Source: Anaerolineae bacterium
GTDB taxonomy: Bacteria > Chloroflexota > Anaerolineae > Anaerolineales > Villigracilaceae
Length of the DNA stretch: 64,000 nt
Assembly (NCBI GenBank): GCA_022013685.1
Contig: JAKLPV010000217.1
Span: 1 to 64,000 of the forward strand
Direction: 5' to 3'
The notes beneath the pieces are model-generated. The model saw only the letters and a program-made list of their open reading frames with translations, searched no databases and had not been told where the DNA came from. Both the position numbers and the translations under genes were made by a program. The stretch's first letter is position 1, and every line of letters starts with the position of its first letter. Shown here piece by piece: positions 51,711 through 60,641 of this stretch.

Positions 51711-53861
51711 ATGAAACAACTCCTGCAAAACCTGAAAAACGGCCAAACCACCATCGAAGATGTTCCCGTCCCCACCCCGCGCGCCGGACAGGCCCTCGTG
51801 CGGGTTGCCGCCTCGCTCGTCTCGGCTGGCACCGAACGCATGCTGGTCGAATTTGCCGAGAAATCACTGCTCGGCAAAGCCCGTTCCCGGCCAGACCTGG
51901 TCAGGCAAGTGTTCGACAAAATGTCGCGCGAGGGCATCCTGCCGACCCTGCAAGCCGCCTTCAACCGCCTCGACAGCCCGATGCCGCTCGGCTACTCTTC
52001 CGCCGGGACGATCGTTGCGCTTGGTGCGGGGATGGAAAGTTTCCAGGTCGGCCAACGGGTGGCCTGCGCGGGCGGCGGCTACGCCGTCCATGCCGAATAC
52101 AACCTCGTGCCGCGCAACCTGCTGACCCCGCTGCCCGACTCGGTCGATTTTGAATCCGCGGCCTTCACCACCCTGGGCGCGATCGCCCTGCACGGTTTTC
52201 GGCTGGCCGAACCGCAATTGGGCGAAAACGTAGCCGTGATCGGCCTGGGTCTTTTGGGATTATTGGCGATCCAACTGGCCTCTGCGGCCGGGTGCCGGGT
52301 CTGGGGCATGGATACCAACCCGGAGCGGGTCGCGCTCGCGCAGCAATTCGGGATTTCGGCCTACCAGCGCTCCCAGGCGGTTGATTCGGCTGCGGCCTTT
52401 ACCGCCAACCGCGGCTTCGACAGCGTCATCATCTGCGCGGACACATCCTCCACCGACCCGGTTGAACTGGCCGGCGTCATTGCCCGCGACCGGGCCAGGA
52501 TCGTCGCCACCGGCGCGGTCGGGCTGAGCTTTCCGCGCAAGATCTACTTTGAGAAAGAACTCTCCTTCATCAACTCGCGTTCCTACGGCCCCGGCCGCTA
52601 CGACCCGTCCTACGAAGAAAACGGCAAAGACTACCCGATCGGCTACGTGCGCTGGACAGAGGGGCGAAATTTCGAGGCAATTGTTGGCCTGCTGGAAAGT
52701 GGCAAGTTGAAAGTCGAAAGTCTGATTTCGCACCGCTTCCCGATCGAACAGGCAGCGGATGCGTATGAGATTATCACCGGCAAGAAAAAAGTGCAGTTTC
52801 TGGGAGTTTTGCTAACCTATGATCAGACGAAAGACGAAAGACGAAAGACGATTGATTTTCCCTCGGTCGTTGGTCTTTCGTCCTCGGTCATCAAACTCGG
52901 TGTTCTCGGCGCCGGTCTCTTTGCCAACGCCACACTTTTACCGGCGCTGAAAAAGGTCAAAGATGTCGAGCTGGTCGGCATCGCCTCGGCAGGCGGATTA
53001 CATGCCGCGCACTCCGCCAAAAAGTTCGGATTTCGCTACGCCTGCTCGGACGATGAACAGATACTCAACGACCCCGAGATCAACACCGTCCTGATCCTGA
53101 CCCGCCACGACTCGCATGCCGATTTAGTGGTCAGGGCTTTGCAGGCGGGCAAGCATGTCTTTGTAGAAAAACCGCTCGCAGTAAATGGTAATCAGTTATT
53201 GGTAATTCAAGACCAATTACAAACTACCAATAACCAATTACTCACGGTCGGTTTCAACCGCCGCTTTGCGCCTCTGGCCCAACAACTTTATAATAAATTG
53301 GCTACACGACGAGAGCCGCTTCACATGCACTACCGCGTCAACGCTGGTTATATTCCGCTCAACCACTGGGTCCACGACCCTGAGCAGGGCGGCGGACGCA
53401 TTATCGGCGAGGGCTGCCACTTTATCGACTTCCTGACCTTCCTGGCCGGTTCTGGGCCGGTCTCTGTCAGCGCCCTGGCCCTGCCGAATGGCGGCAAATA
53501 CCGCGAAGACAATGTTTCGATGACCTTCAGCTTTGCAGACGGCTCGATCGGCGTGGTCGACTATCTCGCCAACGGCGACAAATCTTTCGCCAAGGAAAGA
53601 GTCGAAGTTTTTTGCGGCGGCCAGGTGGCAGTGCTGGACGATTTTCGGGTGCTGGAAACTGTCAGGGATGGAAAAAAGAAAACGATAAAGTTGATGGGCC
53701 AAGATAAAGGCCACTTTAACGAGATGCAAGCCCTCGTCCACGCGATCCGCAGCGGCCAGCCGCCCATTCCGTATGAACATCTGATCGGCGTCACACAGGC
53801 CAGTTTCGCGGCGGTCGAATCGATCCGAAAAAATGGGGAGAAGGTAAAAATCAGCGCATAA
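51711..53861 (+). CDS. Fused zinc-type alcohol dehydrogenase and Gfo/Idh/MocA oxidoreductase
   Basis: The 716-residue protein carries an MDR (alcohol-dehydrogenase-like) domain at residues 1-365, with GYSSAGTIVALGAGMESFQ and VIGLGLLGLLAIQLA; structural-zinc cysteines are missing. A Gfo/Idh/MocA domain fills about 395-716, with LGVLGAGLFANATLL, EKPLA and a helical substrate domain with YRVNAGYIPLNHWVHD. This bi-domain family lies in exopolysaccharide loci and probably acts on sugar or sugar-acid intermediates. Short-period repeat DNA makes the linker (372-394) and a segment near 493-511. A repeat tract also lies directly upstream, so no clear promoter or Shine-Dalgarno is visible. Confidence 0.9.
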   Translation: MKQLLQNLKNGQTTIEDVPVPTPRAGQALVRVAASLVSAGTERMLVEFAEKSLLGKARSRPDLVRQVFDKMSREGILPTLQAAFNRLDSPMPLGYSSAGTIVALGAGMESFQVGQRVACAGGGYAVHAEYNLVPRNLLTPLPDSVDFESAAFTTLGAIALHGFRLAEPQLGENVAVIGLGLLGLLAIQLASAAGCRVWGMDTNPERVALAQQFGISAYQRSQAVDSAAAFTANRGFDSVIICADTSSTDPVELAGVIARDRARIVATGAVGLSFPRKIYFEKELSFINSRSYGPGRYDPSYEENGKDYPIGYVRWTEGRNFEAIVGLLESGKLKVESLISHRFPIEQAADAYEIITGKKKVQFLGVLLTYDQTKDERRKTIDFPSVVGLSSSVIKLGVLGAGLFANATLLPALKKVKDVELVGIASAGGLHAAHSAKKFGFRYACSDDEQILNDPEINTVLILTRHDSHADLVVRALQAGKHVFVEKPLAVNGNQLLVIQDQLQTTNNQLLTVGFNRRFAPLAQQLYNKLATRREPLHMHYRVNAGYIPLNHWVHDPEQGGGRIIGEGCHFIDFLTFLAGSGPVSVSALALPNGGKYREDNVSMTFSFADGSIGVVDYLANGDKSFAKERVEVFCGGQVAVLDDFRVLETVRDGKKKTIKLMGQDKGHFNEMQALVHAIRSGQPPIPYEHLIGVTQASFAAVESIRKNGEKVKISA
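52825..52890. repeat. GACGAAA short-period inverted repeat inside a CDS
   Basis: Units of GACGAAA at 52825-52850 face GGTCTTTCGTC at about 52871-52881 in inverted orientation. They encode the linker between the two halves of the fused oxidoreductase (residues about 372-394) without breaking the frame. Confidence 0.75.
53188..53241. repeat. Palindromic repeat inside a CDS (TTATTGGTA type)
   Basis: The 17-nt arm at 53188-53204 and its inverted copy at 53225-53241 match at 15 positions, with a 20-nt loop of related units. They code for residues about 493-511 of the Gfo/Idh/MocA domain, in frame. Confidence 0.8.
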
Positions 53862-53913
53862 TAGTGTAAGCAAATAGTGCAAAAGAAAGATCGCCTCGAA
53901 CTGATGACCTTCG

Positions 53914-54063
53914 AAGGTGGAAATCGCCTACTCCCTTATTGCATCCACGACCCTGCAACACAACCTGCCGCTTGTGACCACCAACCTGAAGCACTTTCCC
54001 ATGCCCGACATGATTCTCTATGCCGCCGATGAAGCCGGTAAAATCACCCGATGGACAAGATGA
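53914..54063 (+). pseudogene. Remnant of a VapC/PIN-domain toxin (C-terminal part)
   Basis: A 49-codon frame ending at TGA 54061-54063 reads KVEIAYSLIASTTLQ then HNLPLVTTNLKHFPMPDMIL. This is the C-terminal third of a VapC-like PIN domain (usual form DxLIAATAL..., LVTRNxKHF). The usual acidic residue at the DALIA position is replaced. Two in-frame stops lie directly upstream and no N-terminal half or antitoxin is present, so it is a decayed fragment. It sits between the fused oxidoreductase and yqeY. Confidence 0.65.
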
Positions 54064-54068
54064 AAAGG

Positions 54069-54081
54069 TATAATCATTCCA
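54069..54081 (+). promoter_or_regulatory. Leaderless promoter of yqeY
   Basis: TATAAT at 54069-54074 ends 6 nt before the ATG at 54081. No Shine-Dalgarno fits in the gap. The box lies just after the stop of the PIN-domain remnant. Confidence 0.6.
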
Positions 54082-54527
54082 TGGATACAAAAACCCAACT
54101 CAACCAAACCCTTAAAGACGCCATGAAAAGCGGCGATGAAACCCGCAAGCGCACTGTGCGCATGGTGCTGGCCGCCATCAAACAAGTCGAAGTCGATAAA
54201 CGCATCGAACTGGACGAAGCTGCCGTGCTCGCCATCCTGCAAAAAGAAGTCAAAACCCGGCGAGAATCGCTCGAAGAAGCCAAAAAAGCCGCCCGCGAAG
54301 ATCTGGCTGTTGCGTCACAAGCCGAAATCGACATCCTGAACGCCTTCCTGCCCCAGGCAATGAGCGCCGAAGAACTGGGTGAACTGGCTCGTCAGGCCAT
54401 TGCCGAAACCGGCGCAAGCAGCCCCGCAGACATGGGAAAGGTGATGAAAGCGATCATGCCTAAACTCGCTGGCCGCGCCCCAGGCGACCAGGTCAGCGCC
54501 GCAATACGAGAGTTATTATCATCATGA
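54081..54527 (+). CDS. yqeY: GatB/YqeY-domain protein
   Basis: This 148-residue, all-helical protein has the YqeY domain related to the C-terminal tRNA-binding region of GatB: TVRMVLAAIKQVEVDKRIEL, then VLAILQKEVKTRRESLEE and PADMGKVMKAIMPKLAGRAPG. Its role is unclear; relatives are thought to bind tRNA. The start is taken at 54081, at the predicted transcription start. A longer frame to 54051 would overlap the promoter. It overlaps the next gene by 4 nt. Confidence 0.9.
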   Translation: MDTKTQLNQTLKDAMKSGDETRKRTVRMVLAAIKQVEVDKRIELDEAAVLAILQKEVKTRRESLEEAKKAAREDLAVASQAEIDILNAFLPQAMSAEELGELARQAIAETGASSPADMGKVMKAIMPKLAGRAPGDQVSAAIRELLSS

Positions 54528-56653
54528 CCGAAGCGAAGCAAGGCCGCTGGTGGGATCGTATTCCGCGCCACGATATCCTGGCCCTAATATTGTTGGTACT
54601 CACCAGCCTGGCTGCTTATGCAATTATGGCGATCCCGATCGCCATACGCGCCGACTCGGTAGCGCTCCAGGCCGGGCAGGTAGCGCCACAAGATTACCAG
54701 GCCCCTCGTAACGCCGAATATATTAGCGAAGTGCGCACAGAGCAACAGCGCCGGGCAGCCGAAAACGGTGTCGCAGAAGTTTACACACCACCAGACCGGA
54801 CTATAGCCCGTCGCCAGGTGGAATTGTTGCGCGCGGCCCTGCAATTTATCCAATCAGTACGCGACGACCCGAACACCCTGCCCGCCGATAAACGCACCAG
54901 CCTTACCACCCTGGCGGATATTAACTTGAGCGACCAGGCCATAGACAACATCCTATCGATGACAGATGCCCGCTGGACCGCGGCACAAAACGAATCCACA
55001 TTGCTTCTGGATCGCATTTTCCGCAACTCAATTCGTGAGCGCATCAACCTGGAAAGTACGCGGCAAGGCATCCCTGGACTGGTAAGTTTTTCGCTTAACG
55101 AAGAACAGACTGCCCTGGTTGTAGAACTCGTTACCCCTTTTGTTGTCGCCAACAGTTTCGTCAGCGAAGAGCAAACCCTGGCCGCGCGCGAACATGCCCG
55201 CCAGGCAGTCCAGCCGATTACCCAAACTTATGTTGCCGGTGAGTTGGTCGTCCAGCGTGGGGCATTACTGACTGAAGCCAATATCGAAGCCCTGCGAACG
55301 CTTGAACTGATCAAGCCGGGCAACCCGGCAGTGGAATATCTCTCATCCGGCGCGCTGGTGGCTGTTTTCATGGTTTTTATCGGGATGTACTTCCATCGCC
55401 GCAGACCATATTATTATAACGATGGCCGCAGCCTGTTGTTAATCGCCGCGCTCTTCCTGCTCTTCCTGCTAATGGCGCGGCTTCTCATTCCTTATCGCAC
55501 CCTGGTTCCGTATTTCTTCCCATTGCCTGGTTTTGGGCTATTGGTTGCCACCTTATTTGGGCCGGGCGGAGCTTTGCTTCTTTCTTTAGGGTTAAGCGTG
55601 CTGGCCGGGTATAACCTGCCCAACAGCCTCGATTTGAGCATCTACTTCATGTTCGCCTCGCTGGTTAGCATCCTGTCGTTGGGAAAAGCTCAGCGATTTG
55701 GCACTTTCATCTGGGCAGGGATCGTAGCGACCCTGACCGGAACCGCCATCCTGGTAGCTTACCGTCTGCCCCAATCAGAAATCGACATACTCGGATTTTT
55801 CCAACTGATCGGAGCAGCACTCCTGATGGGCTTGCTCTCTGCCAGCCTGGCGCTCATATTGCAATACCTGCTGGCCGAAGCCCTTGGGCTGACCACTCCC
55901 TTACGCCTGGTTGAAATTTCGCGTCCCGACACACCGCTTTTACAGTTTCTATTACGCAGCGCGCCCGGAACCTACCAGCACAGCCTGCAAGTCTCGAACC
56001 TGGCCGAACAGGCCGCCGAAAAACTGGGCATGGACACCCTGTTGATTCGAGTCGGCGTACTCTACCATGATGCGGGCAAAGCCATGAATCCGCCGTTTTT
56101 CATCGAAAACCAGATGCCCGATAATCTCAACCCACACGATGACCTTGACCCGTACATCGCTGCCCAAACGATCATCCGCCACGTTACCGATGGCGTGGCA
56201 CTGGCCCGCAAGCATCGCCTGCCCAAGCGCATTCAGGATTTTATGCTTGAACATCACGGCACGCTGATTACACGCTACCAGTATATGCAGGCCGTCAAAG
56301 CCGCAGGGAATGACTCCAGCCAGGTCGATGAAAACAAATTCCGTTATCCGGGACCGATACCACGTTCGCGTGAAACCGCACTCTTGATGCTGGCCGATGG
56401 CGTCGAAGCCCGCGCTCGTTCCAATCGCCCTAAAACCGAGGAAGAACTACGCCAGATCGTTCAACAGACGATAGATTTCTGCCAAAAAGAAGGCCAACTG
56501 GCCGAAACTCGCTTCACCCTCAAAGATCTGACGATTATCACAGATTCCTTCGTTTCCACGCTAACCGGCTTATACCATCCGCGGATTGCCTACCCATCGT
56601 CTGCAGAAGTACGCGCCCTGCAAGACACCTCGAAAGAAAAGAAAGAACAATAA
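54524..56653 (+). CDS. 7TMR-HD family phosphohydrolase (PgpH-like)
   Basis: This 709-residue membrane protein has an N-terminal helix, an extracellular 7TMR-HDED domain (about residues 50-280), a seven-helix bundle (about 280-470) and a cytoplasmic HD domain with HSLQVSNLAEQAAEK, VGVLYHDAGKA and FMLEHHGT. PgpH-type enzymes degrade cyclic di-AMP. The usual order of yqeY, pgpH, ybeY and dgkA holds in many Gram-positive-like lineages. It overlaps yqeY by 4 nt and ybeY by 1 nt. Confidence 0.93.
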   Translation: MTEAKQGRWWDRIPRHDILALILLVLTSLAAYAIMAIPIAIRADSVALQAGQVAPQDYQAPRNAEYISEVRTEQQRRAAENGVAEVYTPPDRTIARRQVELLRAALQFIQSVRDDPNTLPADKRTSLTTLADINLSDQAIDNILSMTDARWTAAQNESTLLLDRIFRNSIRERINLESTRQGIPGLVSFSLNEEQTALVVELVTPFVVANSFVSEEQTLAAREHARQAVQPITQTYVAGELVVQRGALLTEANIEALRTLELIKPGNPAVEYLSSGALVAVFMVFIGMYFHRRRPYYYNDGRSLLLIAALFLLFLLMARLLIPYRTLVPYFFPLPGFGLLVATLFGPGGALLLSLGLSVLAGYNLPNSLDLSIYFMFASLVSILSLGKAQRFGTFIWAGIVATLTGTAILVAYRLPQSEIDILGFFQLIGAALLMGLLSASLALILQYLLAEALGLTTPLRLVEISRPDTPLLQFLLRSAPGTYQHSLQVSNLAEQAAEKLGMDTLLIRVGVLYHDAGKAMNPPFFIENQMPDNLNPHDDLDPYIAAQTIIRHVTDGVALARKHRLPKRIQDFMLEHHGTLITRYQYMQAVKAAGNDSSQVDENKFRYPGPIPRSRETALLMLADGVEARARSNRPKTEEELRQIVQQTIDFCQKEGQLAETRFTLKDLTIITDSFVSTLTGLYHPRIAYPSSAEVRALQDTSKEKKEQ

Positions 56654-57111
56654 TGATTTTTGTCGAAAATCAGTACGATTTGACCCCGGCAGCCTTGCCA
56701 GAACTTTTGGAACGGGCCGCGCTGGCAGCGCTGCAAAACCAATCCGCGCCTCAGGACGCATCCTTAACGATTGTCCTGACAGACAACGACCAGCTTCACA
56801 ACCTTAATCGGGACTATCTCGGAATCGACTCAACCACGGATGTGCTTTCTTTCCCATCAGACGAAACCGACCCGGAAACCAACTCCCCTTATCTAGGCGA
56901 CATCCTGGTCTCTCTACCACGCGCAGCCAGCCAGGCCGAATCGGCCGGGCACGATATCGAGGCCGAAGCGCAATTACTCGTTGTGCATGGAGTCTTGCAC
57001 CTGCTGGGACATGACCACACCGAAGCGGAAGAGAAAGAGCGCATGTGGCAAGCCCAGGCGCAGATTTTGGCGCAATTGGGGCTAGGCGACATCCAAATCC
57101 GCGAATCGTAA
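56653..57111 (+). CDS. ybeY: Endoribonuclease YbeY
   Basis: This 152-residue metalloendoribonuclease acts in 16S rRNA 3'-end maturation and ribosome quality control. The zinc motif is HGVLHLLGHDHTEAEE (three His) near residues 115-130. STTDVLSFPSDE is the conserved substrate loop. The start ATG overlaps the preceding stop (TAATG). The length matches the family. Confidence 0.95.
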   Translation: MIFVENQYDLTPAALPELLERAALAALQNQSAPQDASLTIVLTDNDQLHNLNRDYLGIDSTTDVLSFPSDETDPETNSPYLGDILVSLPRAASQAESAGHDIEAEAQLLVVHGVLHLLGHDHTEAEEKERMWQAQAQILAQLGLGDIQIRES

Positions 57112-57120
57112 GCCCTATTT

Positions 57121-57501
57121 ATGCAAAACTTCATCGCAAGCCGTATCGCTTCCTTTCGTCATGCTTTTCATGGCTGGATATATGTCATCCGAACCCAGCG
57201 CAACGCCTGGATACACGGTATCATCACCATCCTGGTGGTAATCATGGGACTCTGGCTTGGGCTCCCGGCCCAGGATTGGGCTACGCTGGTGCTGGTCATT
57301 GCAATGGTCTGGTCTGCCGAGTTTTTGAATACGTCCATCGAGGCCGTGGTTGATTTGGCCAGCCCGGCGCATCACCCACTGGCCAAAACAGGCAAGGATG
57401 TCGGCGCGGCTGCCGTACTGATCGCAGCCGGTGCAGCCGTGCTGGTCGGCTTGTTGATACTGGGGCCGCCCTTGTGGGCCAAAATAGCTGTTTGGAGGTA
57501 A
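57121..57501 (+). CDS. dgkA: Diacylglycerol kinase / undecaprenol kinase (DgkA family)
   Basis: This 126-residue protein has three membrane helices. The family motif is EFLNTSIEAVVDLASPAHHP, followed by AKTGKDVGAAAVLI. In Gram-positive-like bacteria DgkA homologues phosphorylate undecaprenol to recycle the carrier lipid. It is 9 nt after ybeY and 4 nt before the next gene, which supports one operon. Confidence 0.94.
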   Translation: MQNFIASRIASFRHAFHGWIYVIRTQRNAWIHGIITILVVIMGLWLGLPAQDWATLVLVIAMVWSAEFLNTSIEAVVDLASPAHHPLAKTGKDVGAAAVLIAAGAAVLVGLLILGPPLWAKIAVWR

Positions 57502-57505
57502 AACA

Positions 57506-58354
57506 ATGACGCTCTCCTTTCGATTTGGCACTGTTGGCTCTCCCATCAAAACCCCTAAAAAGCCCGGCGGTTCGGTCGGAGCAATTATTTTTAGCCGTGA
57601 AATCGGCCTGGATGCGCTCGAATTGGGCTGGGTGCAGTCTGTACGCGTCTCTGTCGAAACCTGCGCCCTGATCAAAGAAACTGCCGCAGCCCAGGATGTC
57701 GGCGTCAGCGTGCATGCTCCTTACTACATCAATCTCAACGCCAGCGATGAAGAGTGGCCCAAAAGCCGCCAAAGGCTGATGGACGCCGCCCACTACGGCA
57801 ATCTGGCCGGGGCCAGCGACATCATTTTTCATCCCGGTTCTTATTTTGAGCAGCCCTCAATCGATGTACTTAAAATTGCCATTCCGCGCCTGCAAGGCTG
57901 TGTGGATGAACTGCGAGCAACGGACAATCCGGTCATTTTACGCCCCGAAACGATGGGCAAAAGCGCCATGCTCGGGTCGCTCGAAGACACGCTCGAAATG
58001 GCCCGCCAAATTCCCGGCGTTTTGCCCTGCCTCGACTTTGCCCACCTGCACGCCCGGCCCGGTGACGGGACAGTTAACTCTTACGATGAGTGGAGCACCC
58101 GGCTGGAACAGTATGGCCTTACGTTGGGCGATTCGGCGCTGGAGCAGCTTCACATCCACCTTTCGGGCATCGAGTACGGCCCCAAAGGCGAGAAAAACCA
58201 CCTGCCCATTTCCGAATCAGATTTCGACCTGGATGGTCTCTTCCGCGCCATGAGTGCATTCAATGCTGCCGGCCGGATTTTATGCGAAAGCCCAATTATG
58301 GAAGAAGATGCGCTGTTGATGCGCAAAACTTGGCAGGTCATTAGCGGTCAGTGA
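57506..58354 (+). CDS. Endonuclease IV-like TIM-barrel protein
   Basis: This 282-residue protein has the AP-endonuclease-2 TIM barrel with metal-binding motifs: VSVHAPYYINLN, IFHPGSYFE, RPETMGKSAMLG, CLDFAHLHARPGDG and LHIHLSGIEYGPKGEKNHLP. These match the Nfo pattern of His/Asp/Glu zinc ligands. It may act as an apurinic/apyrimidinic endonuclease, or as a related sugar isomerase. GGAGGT precedes the ATG. It is the last gene of the yqeY-pgpH-ybeY-dgkA operon. Confidence 0.87.
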   Translation: MTLSFRFGTVGSPIKTPKKPGGSVGAIIFSREIGLDALELGWVQSVRVSVETCALIKETAAAQDVGVSVHAPYYINLNASDEEWPKSRQRLMDAAHYGNLAGASDIIFHPGSYFEQPSIDVLKIAIPRLQGCVDELRATDNPVILRPETMGKSAMLGSLEDTLEMARQIPGVLPCLDFAHLHARPGDGTVNSYDEWSTRLEQYGLTLGDSALEQLHIHLSGIEYGPKGEKNHLPISESDFDLDGLFRAMSAFNAAGRILCESPIMEEDALLMRKTWQVISGQ

Positions 58355-58360
58355 GCAACA

Positions 58361-58390
58361 AAAAAAGAGCCCGGCGAGGCTCTTTTTTGT
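58361..58390. terminator. Bidirectional terminator
   Basis: AAAAAGAGCC and GGCTCTTTTTT form a strong stem between two convergent genes, with A and T tracts in both directions. Confidence 0.88.
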
Positions 58391-58406
58391 TGCTCAGGAT
58401 ATTTTA

Positions 58407-59066
58407 TCAGTTGCTAATATATTCGCGCAAGTTGTGTTCCACCGCATAGGCGGCAGCTTCAGCGCGATTGTTGACGCCCAGTTTCGAGAGAATACTCGAA
58501 ACATAGTTGCGCACAGTGCCTTCGCCCAGGAACAGGGCCTTGGCAATCTCGCGATTGGTTTTACCTTCAGAAACAAGTAAGAGAACGTGCTTTTCCTGTT
58601 GGCTGAGATGCGAAAAAGCCGAAGCTTCCTCGTCCTTGACCGCTTTGCGCACTTCCTGAAAGACACGCTGGGTAACTGCCGGGTCAAGCAGGGCTTCACC
58701 CCGTCCAACCGCATCCAGCGCGCGCACGAGATCTTCGCCGCCAATTTGTTTCAAGATATAGCCCGATGCCCCGGCGCGGATGGCTGAAAAAAGCATCTCG
58801 TCCTCGGCATATGAGGTCAGCATAATCACCTTGGTATCCGGAAAACGCTGGACTATTTCCTCACAAGCTTCAATGCCCGATGTGCCCGGCAGGCGGATGT
58901 CCATCACGACAACGCTGGGCTGCAAGTTTGCCACCTGCTCCAGGGCTTCGCGCGCCGAACTGGCCTCGCCTATCACTTCAAAGTCCGGATGTCTGTCAAG
59001 CAATGCTTTTAAGCCCAGGCGAACAACTTCGTGATCATCTACCAGCAAAATACGCTGTTTACTCAT
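58407..59066 (-). CDS. NarL/DevR-type response regulator
   Basis: This 219-residue regulator has the receiver domain ([12 protein letters not shown], Asp56 in [13 protein letters not shown]) and a LuxR-type helix-turn-helix in which [22 protein letters not shown] resembles the DevR/DosR and LiaR groups. The phospho-receiver is complete. It has its own strong promoter. No kinase gene adjoins it. Confidence 0.94.
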   Translation of the reverse strand: MSKQRILLVDDHEVVRLGLKALLDRHPDFEVIGEASSAREALEQVANLQPSVVVMDIRLPGTSGIEACEEIVQRFPDTKVIMLTSYAEDEMLFSAIRAGASGYILKQIGGEDLVRALDAVGRGEALLDPAVTQRVFQEVRKAVKDEEASAFSHLSQQEKHVLLLVSEGKTNREIAKALFLGEGTVRNYVSSILSKLGVNNRAEAAAYAVEHNLREYISN

Positions 59067-59096
59067 GCGCTCCTACCTCTCTGGTTGGGAGTTGAG

Positions 59097-59125
59097 AGTA
59101 TAGCCGAGACAGGTTTGTCTGGCAA
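59097..59125 (-). promoter_or_regulatory. Sigma-70 promoter of the NarL-type regulator
   Basis: On the minus strand TTGCCA (59125-59120) and TATACT (59102-59097) are 17 nt apart. The spacer contains the palindrome GACAGG-TT-TGTC-type motif GACA..TGTC (59108-59119). Confidence 0.75.
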
Positions 59126-59163
59126 GGGACAACAAAAACGACCAGAAATGTCATTATTGCTGT

Positions 59164-59883
59164 CTATTCTTTTTGTCTTCTAAAATCCAGGAAACGATAC
59201 CCTACACCGCGCTCGGTAAGGATGTACTTTGGGCTGGCAGGGTCTTTTTCAAGTTTCTGGCGCAAATAGTTGATATAAAGCCGGACGTAATGCGGCTCAT
59301 CACGATATTCATAGCCCCAAACTTTCGCCAGCAATTGGTCGTGAGAAACGACCCAGCCCGCATTTTGCACAAGGTGAAAGAGCAGGCGATATTCGGTCGG
59401 GCGCAGTTTGACAATTTTGCTTTCAAGCCAAATTTCACGGCGGTCAAAATCAATTTTGAGCCGTTCATCCACTTCGATCAGTCCGTGCATCGAGCCGCTG
59501 GCCGATTCTGTGCGGCGTAAAACAGCCTTAGCCCGGCTGACCAATTCTCGCGGGCTGAACGGCTTGGTAACATAATCATCAGCGCCCAGTTCGAGGCCGC
59601 GCACCCGATCATCTTCTTCGCCTTTTGCCGTCAGCATGATCACGGGCACATTGCTGATTTCGCGAATCATTTCCAGCACTTCAAAACCATTCAGGTCTGG
59701 CATCATCACATCAAGCAAAATCAGATCAGGATTGATGTCGCGCAATCGCTGCACCGCCTGCTTACCGTTGAAGGCTTCGCTTACCTGAAATCCATCATGC
59801 TCCAGGTTGAGGCGGATAAAACGCACCATGCGCTCTTCGTCATCCACCACCAGGATACGTCTGCGTTCAAAATCTTCTGCCAT
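59164..59883 (-). CDS. OmpR-family response regulator
   Basis: This 239-residue regulator has a receiver domain ([10 protein letters not shown], Asp58 in [11 protein letters not shown], and Lys in [11 protein letters not shown]) and a winged-helix DNA-binding domain ([20 protein letters not shown] and [22 protein letters not shown]). It is the last gene of the phosphosignalling operon, 5 nt after the 79-residue protein. No histidine kinase is encoded beside it, so the phosphodonor is not visible. Confidence 0.95.
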   Translation of the reverse strand: MAEDFERRRILVVDDEERMVRFIRLNLEHDGFQVSEAFNGKQAVQRLRDINPDLILLDVMMPDLNGFEVLEMIREISNVPVIMLTAKGEEDDRVRGLELGADDYVTKPFSPRELVSRAKAVLRRTESASGSMHGLIEVDERLKIDFDRREIWLESKIVKLRPTEYRLLFHLVQNAGWVVSHDQLLAKVWGYEYRDEPHYVRLYINYLRQKLEKDPASPKYILTERGVGYRFLDFRRQKE

Positions 59884-59888
59884 AGTTT

Positions 59889-60128
59889 TTATTCCCGGAC
59901 AAAGCCAATGATTTGTTCTTCGTCATCGCCTGGCACCACTTCGATGAAAGTAACGCGAGCCATGGGCCAGATAACGAGGGTCACATTTGCCATCAAATAG
60001 TGCAGGTCCTTACCGTCGCGACGGCGCGGATTGCGAACCAAAATGCTGGTATCGCCCGGCCCCGGATAGGCTTCAATTTCGCCCAAAATTGGGTCTTCGT
60101 TTGCTACGTGAATTAGTACAGATGGCAT
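59889..60128 (-). CDS. Small conserved hypothetical protein (79 aa)
   Basis: This acidic, beta-rich protein of 79 residues begins [22 protein letters not shown] and has a basic patch [12 protein letters not shown] followed by a hydrophobic strand. It has no signal or membrane segment. Its place between FHA and OmpR genes, with gaps of 9 and 5 nt, makes it part of the operon. I do not recognise the family. Confidence 0.75.
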   Translation of the reverse strand: MPSVLIHVANEDPILGEIEAYPGPGDTSILVRNPRRRDGKDLHYLMANVTLVIWPMARVTFIEVVPGDDEEQIIGFVRE

Positions 60129-60137
60129 ATTGTCACC

Positions 60138-60641
60138 TTACATGATATTGAGAATGATTTGTATCTTGAGTTTTCCAATCGCCACAAGATCGCCATGCTT
60201 GAGCGGACTTTCTACATTGGCGATCAGGCGCACACCGTTTAGATAACTGCCATTCGAAGAACCAAGGTCCATGATAGTTGCCTGGCCGCCCACCAGGCGA
60301 ATAACCGCATGCAAACGCGAAACGCCATGATCAAATGCCTGATAGGGAGTCAGGTCAATATCTGGCATAATGGGTTGTTTTTCGCTTATCCGGCCCAAGG
60401 TAAATTCAGTCCGGTCTGAAACGGGGATGATTTGTCCGCTATCGAGCAGGTGCAAGGAAATCCACGTATCCGACAAATTAGACAATGAGTCTTCAGAAAT
60501 AGGCGCTGTTTTCAAGTCATTCGTCTCAGGATTAATTTGCTGGGTTTTCTGACCTTCCAGCCGCACCAATTGCATACCACATTCGCCGCAAAAGAGCGCT
60601 CCTGAAGGTTCCTGATGTTTGCAGTTCGGACAAATAATCAT
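60138..60641 (-). CDS. Zinc-ribbon FHA-domain protein
   Basis: This 167-residue protein has an N-terminal zinc ribbon (Cys4, Cys7, Cys18, Cys21) and a C-terminal FHA domain (about residues 70-165) with LGRISEKQ, the phosphothreonine-binding SRLHAVIR and GSSNGSYLNGVRL. FHA domains bind phospho-Thr peptides and recruit partners of Ser/Thr kinases. Its start overlaps the DnaJ-VWA gene by 4 nt. The reader of phosphorylation is therefore made together with the phosphatase in this operon. Confidence 0.93.
   Translation of the reverse strand: MIICPNCKHQEPSGALFCGECGMQLVRLEGQKTQQINPETNDLKTAPISEDSLSNLSDTWISLHLLDSGQIIPVSDRTEFTLGRISEKQPIMPDIDLTPYQAFDHGVSRLHAVIRLVGGQATIMDLGSSNGSYLNGVRLIANVESPLKHGDLVAIGKLKIQIILNIM

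Noticed and set aside
50379-51746. N-terminally extended aminopeptidase (455 aa)
   Set aside because: The extra residues are unlike M29 proteins; GTG at 51482 has a good Shine-Dalgarno and gives the normal length.
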